Shown here: piece after piece, positions 63,440-64,000 of the stretch
How the letters are laid out: each line of letters begins with the position of its first letter
Position numbering within the stretch: the stretch's first letter is position 1
Source: Macrothele yani
Taxonomy: Eukaryota; Arthropoda; Arachnida; Araneae; Macrothelidae
Assembly (NCBI GenBank): GCA_039090855.1
Contig: CM077005.1
Coordinates: 77,310,607-77,374,606, forward strand
Direction: 5' to 3'
DNA: 64,000 nt
The notes under the pieces: model-generated
Seen by the model: only the letters and a program-made list of their open reading frames with translations
What the model was told of the DNA's origin: nothing
Databases searched by the model: none
Program-made: the position numbers and the translations under genes

Positions 63440-64000
63440 ATTACTTTTCTACTACTAATGTGTTTTACTTTGTCTCAGTCTCCGAAAACGGCAAATACTT
63501 TTGTGGTTACCTGATAGATTGTGATTTATTTCACTGTTGATCATGGTATCTGTAGATATTTACATAACAGCCATGATTACGGATATCTTTCATAGCATTC
63601 GACAATGAAAGAAATGTTGAGAAAGAGCGCATTTCCACTTGCTTTCGGAATCCCAATGGAAAATATATCGATTTCATTGACAGCGAGCCATATTACAATG
63701 TATCACATTGACAAGAGCGTAATGATCTGAATTGCGCGTAATGATCTTAACACAGCCTTTTCCTTTTACACAAGATTGCGTATGTTTGGATGATATGTTC
63801 ATAGACCAGCGGACACGCGCAAAATGACACGGAATTAATAAATTATCGCACGTTTATTCTAGAAAATTTATATTTATTGTCTTCATTTCTAGAAAATCAT
63901 TAATTATGTTGTGTAATCCAGATGTCCAAGTAGTGTATGTTCTATTGACATAAATTATCTCGAAATCATTAATTATGTTGTTGTAATTGATTTTATTATG
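63440..64000. other. No recognisable gene
   Basis: AT-rich flank. 'AAATCATTAATTATGTTGT' occurs near 63893 and again near 63965. The mariner's right terminal repeat is not recognisable. Confidence 0.5.

Overview
This is a stretch of repeat-rich animal DNA in which I recognise no host gene. Everything identifiable is a transposable element, a relic of one, or a simple or tandem repeat. The DD34E Tc1-like and DD34D mariner-like transposases, an RTE-clade non-LTR retrotransposon, CR1- and Jockey-like reverse transcriptase relics, hAT pieces and a dense tRNA-derived SINE family fit a large arthropod genome (a chelicerate or a large-genome insect). The sequence alone does not fix the species. Long ORFs are rare, nearly all transposase frames carry stops or frameshifts, and A+T is high between elements. 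There is no sign of bacterial gene organisation.

Layout. 0-9 kb: a minus-strand relative of a satellite-like repeat, three copies of a second tRNA-like SINE (SINE-B), a Tc1 relic, a mariner relic split by a hAT-type MITE with an exact 8-bp target duplication, and a TIR-bounded Tc1 element at 7225-8461. 10-16 kb: a SINE whose B-box segment has become a six-unit, 79-bp tandem array, another Tc1 relic, an RTE tail, a hAT C-terminal relic and a second hAT-type MITE with an exact 8-bp duplication. 18-25 kb: mariner relics, a 434-bp near-perfect palindrome and a 1365-bp Tc1 element. 26-31 kb: a decayed Jockey-like reverse transcriptase and the first full copy of an unclassified 1.9-kb element made of about ten 153-bp monomers. 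34-37 kb: two complete Tc1 elements of different families in tandem.

37-44 kb: a CR1-like reverse transcriptase, a mariner-related element carrying a SINE, and a 2.16-kb 5'-truncated RTE element bounded by an identical 399-bp direct repeat, which looks like an exceptionally long target-site duplication. 44-50 kb: an unrecognised coding relic and four inverted-repeat elements, one with arms of about 250 bp. 50-56 kb: a SINE inserted at the start codon of a Tc1 gene, another Tc1 element, and the second copy of the 1.9-kb element, which has split a SINE in two. 56-64 kb: a possible hAT relic, mariner relics, a SINE nested in a SINE, a truncated RTE copy in a TA microsatellite, and a mariner with a mutated catalytic triad.

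The elements do not form a pathway. They form a record of nested insertions. The SINE most plausibly borrows the machinery of a LINE, perhaps the RTE. The internally deleted TIR elements were presumably mobilised in trans by full-length relatives. The best candidates for something undescribed are the 1.9-kb element with higher-order repeat structure (29.37-31.25 and 53.67-55.58 kb, plus a decayed relative near 2 kb), the 399-bp duplication around the RTE, and the SINE-derived 79-bp array.
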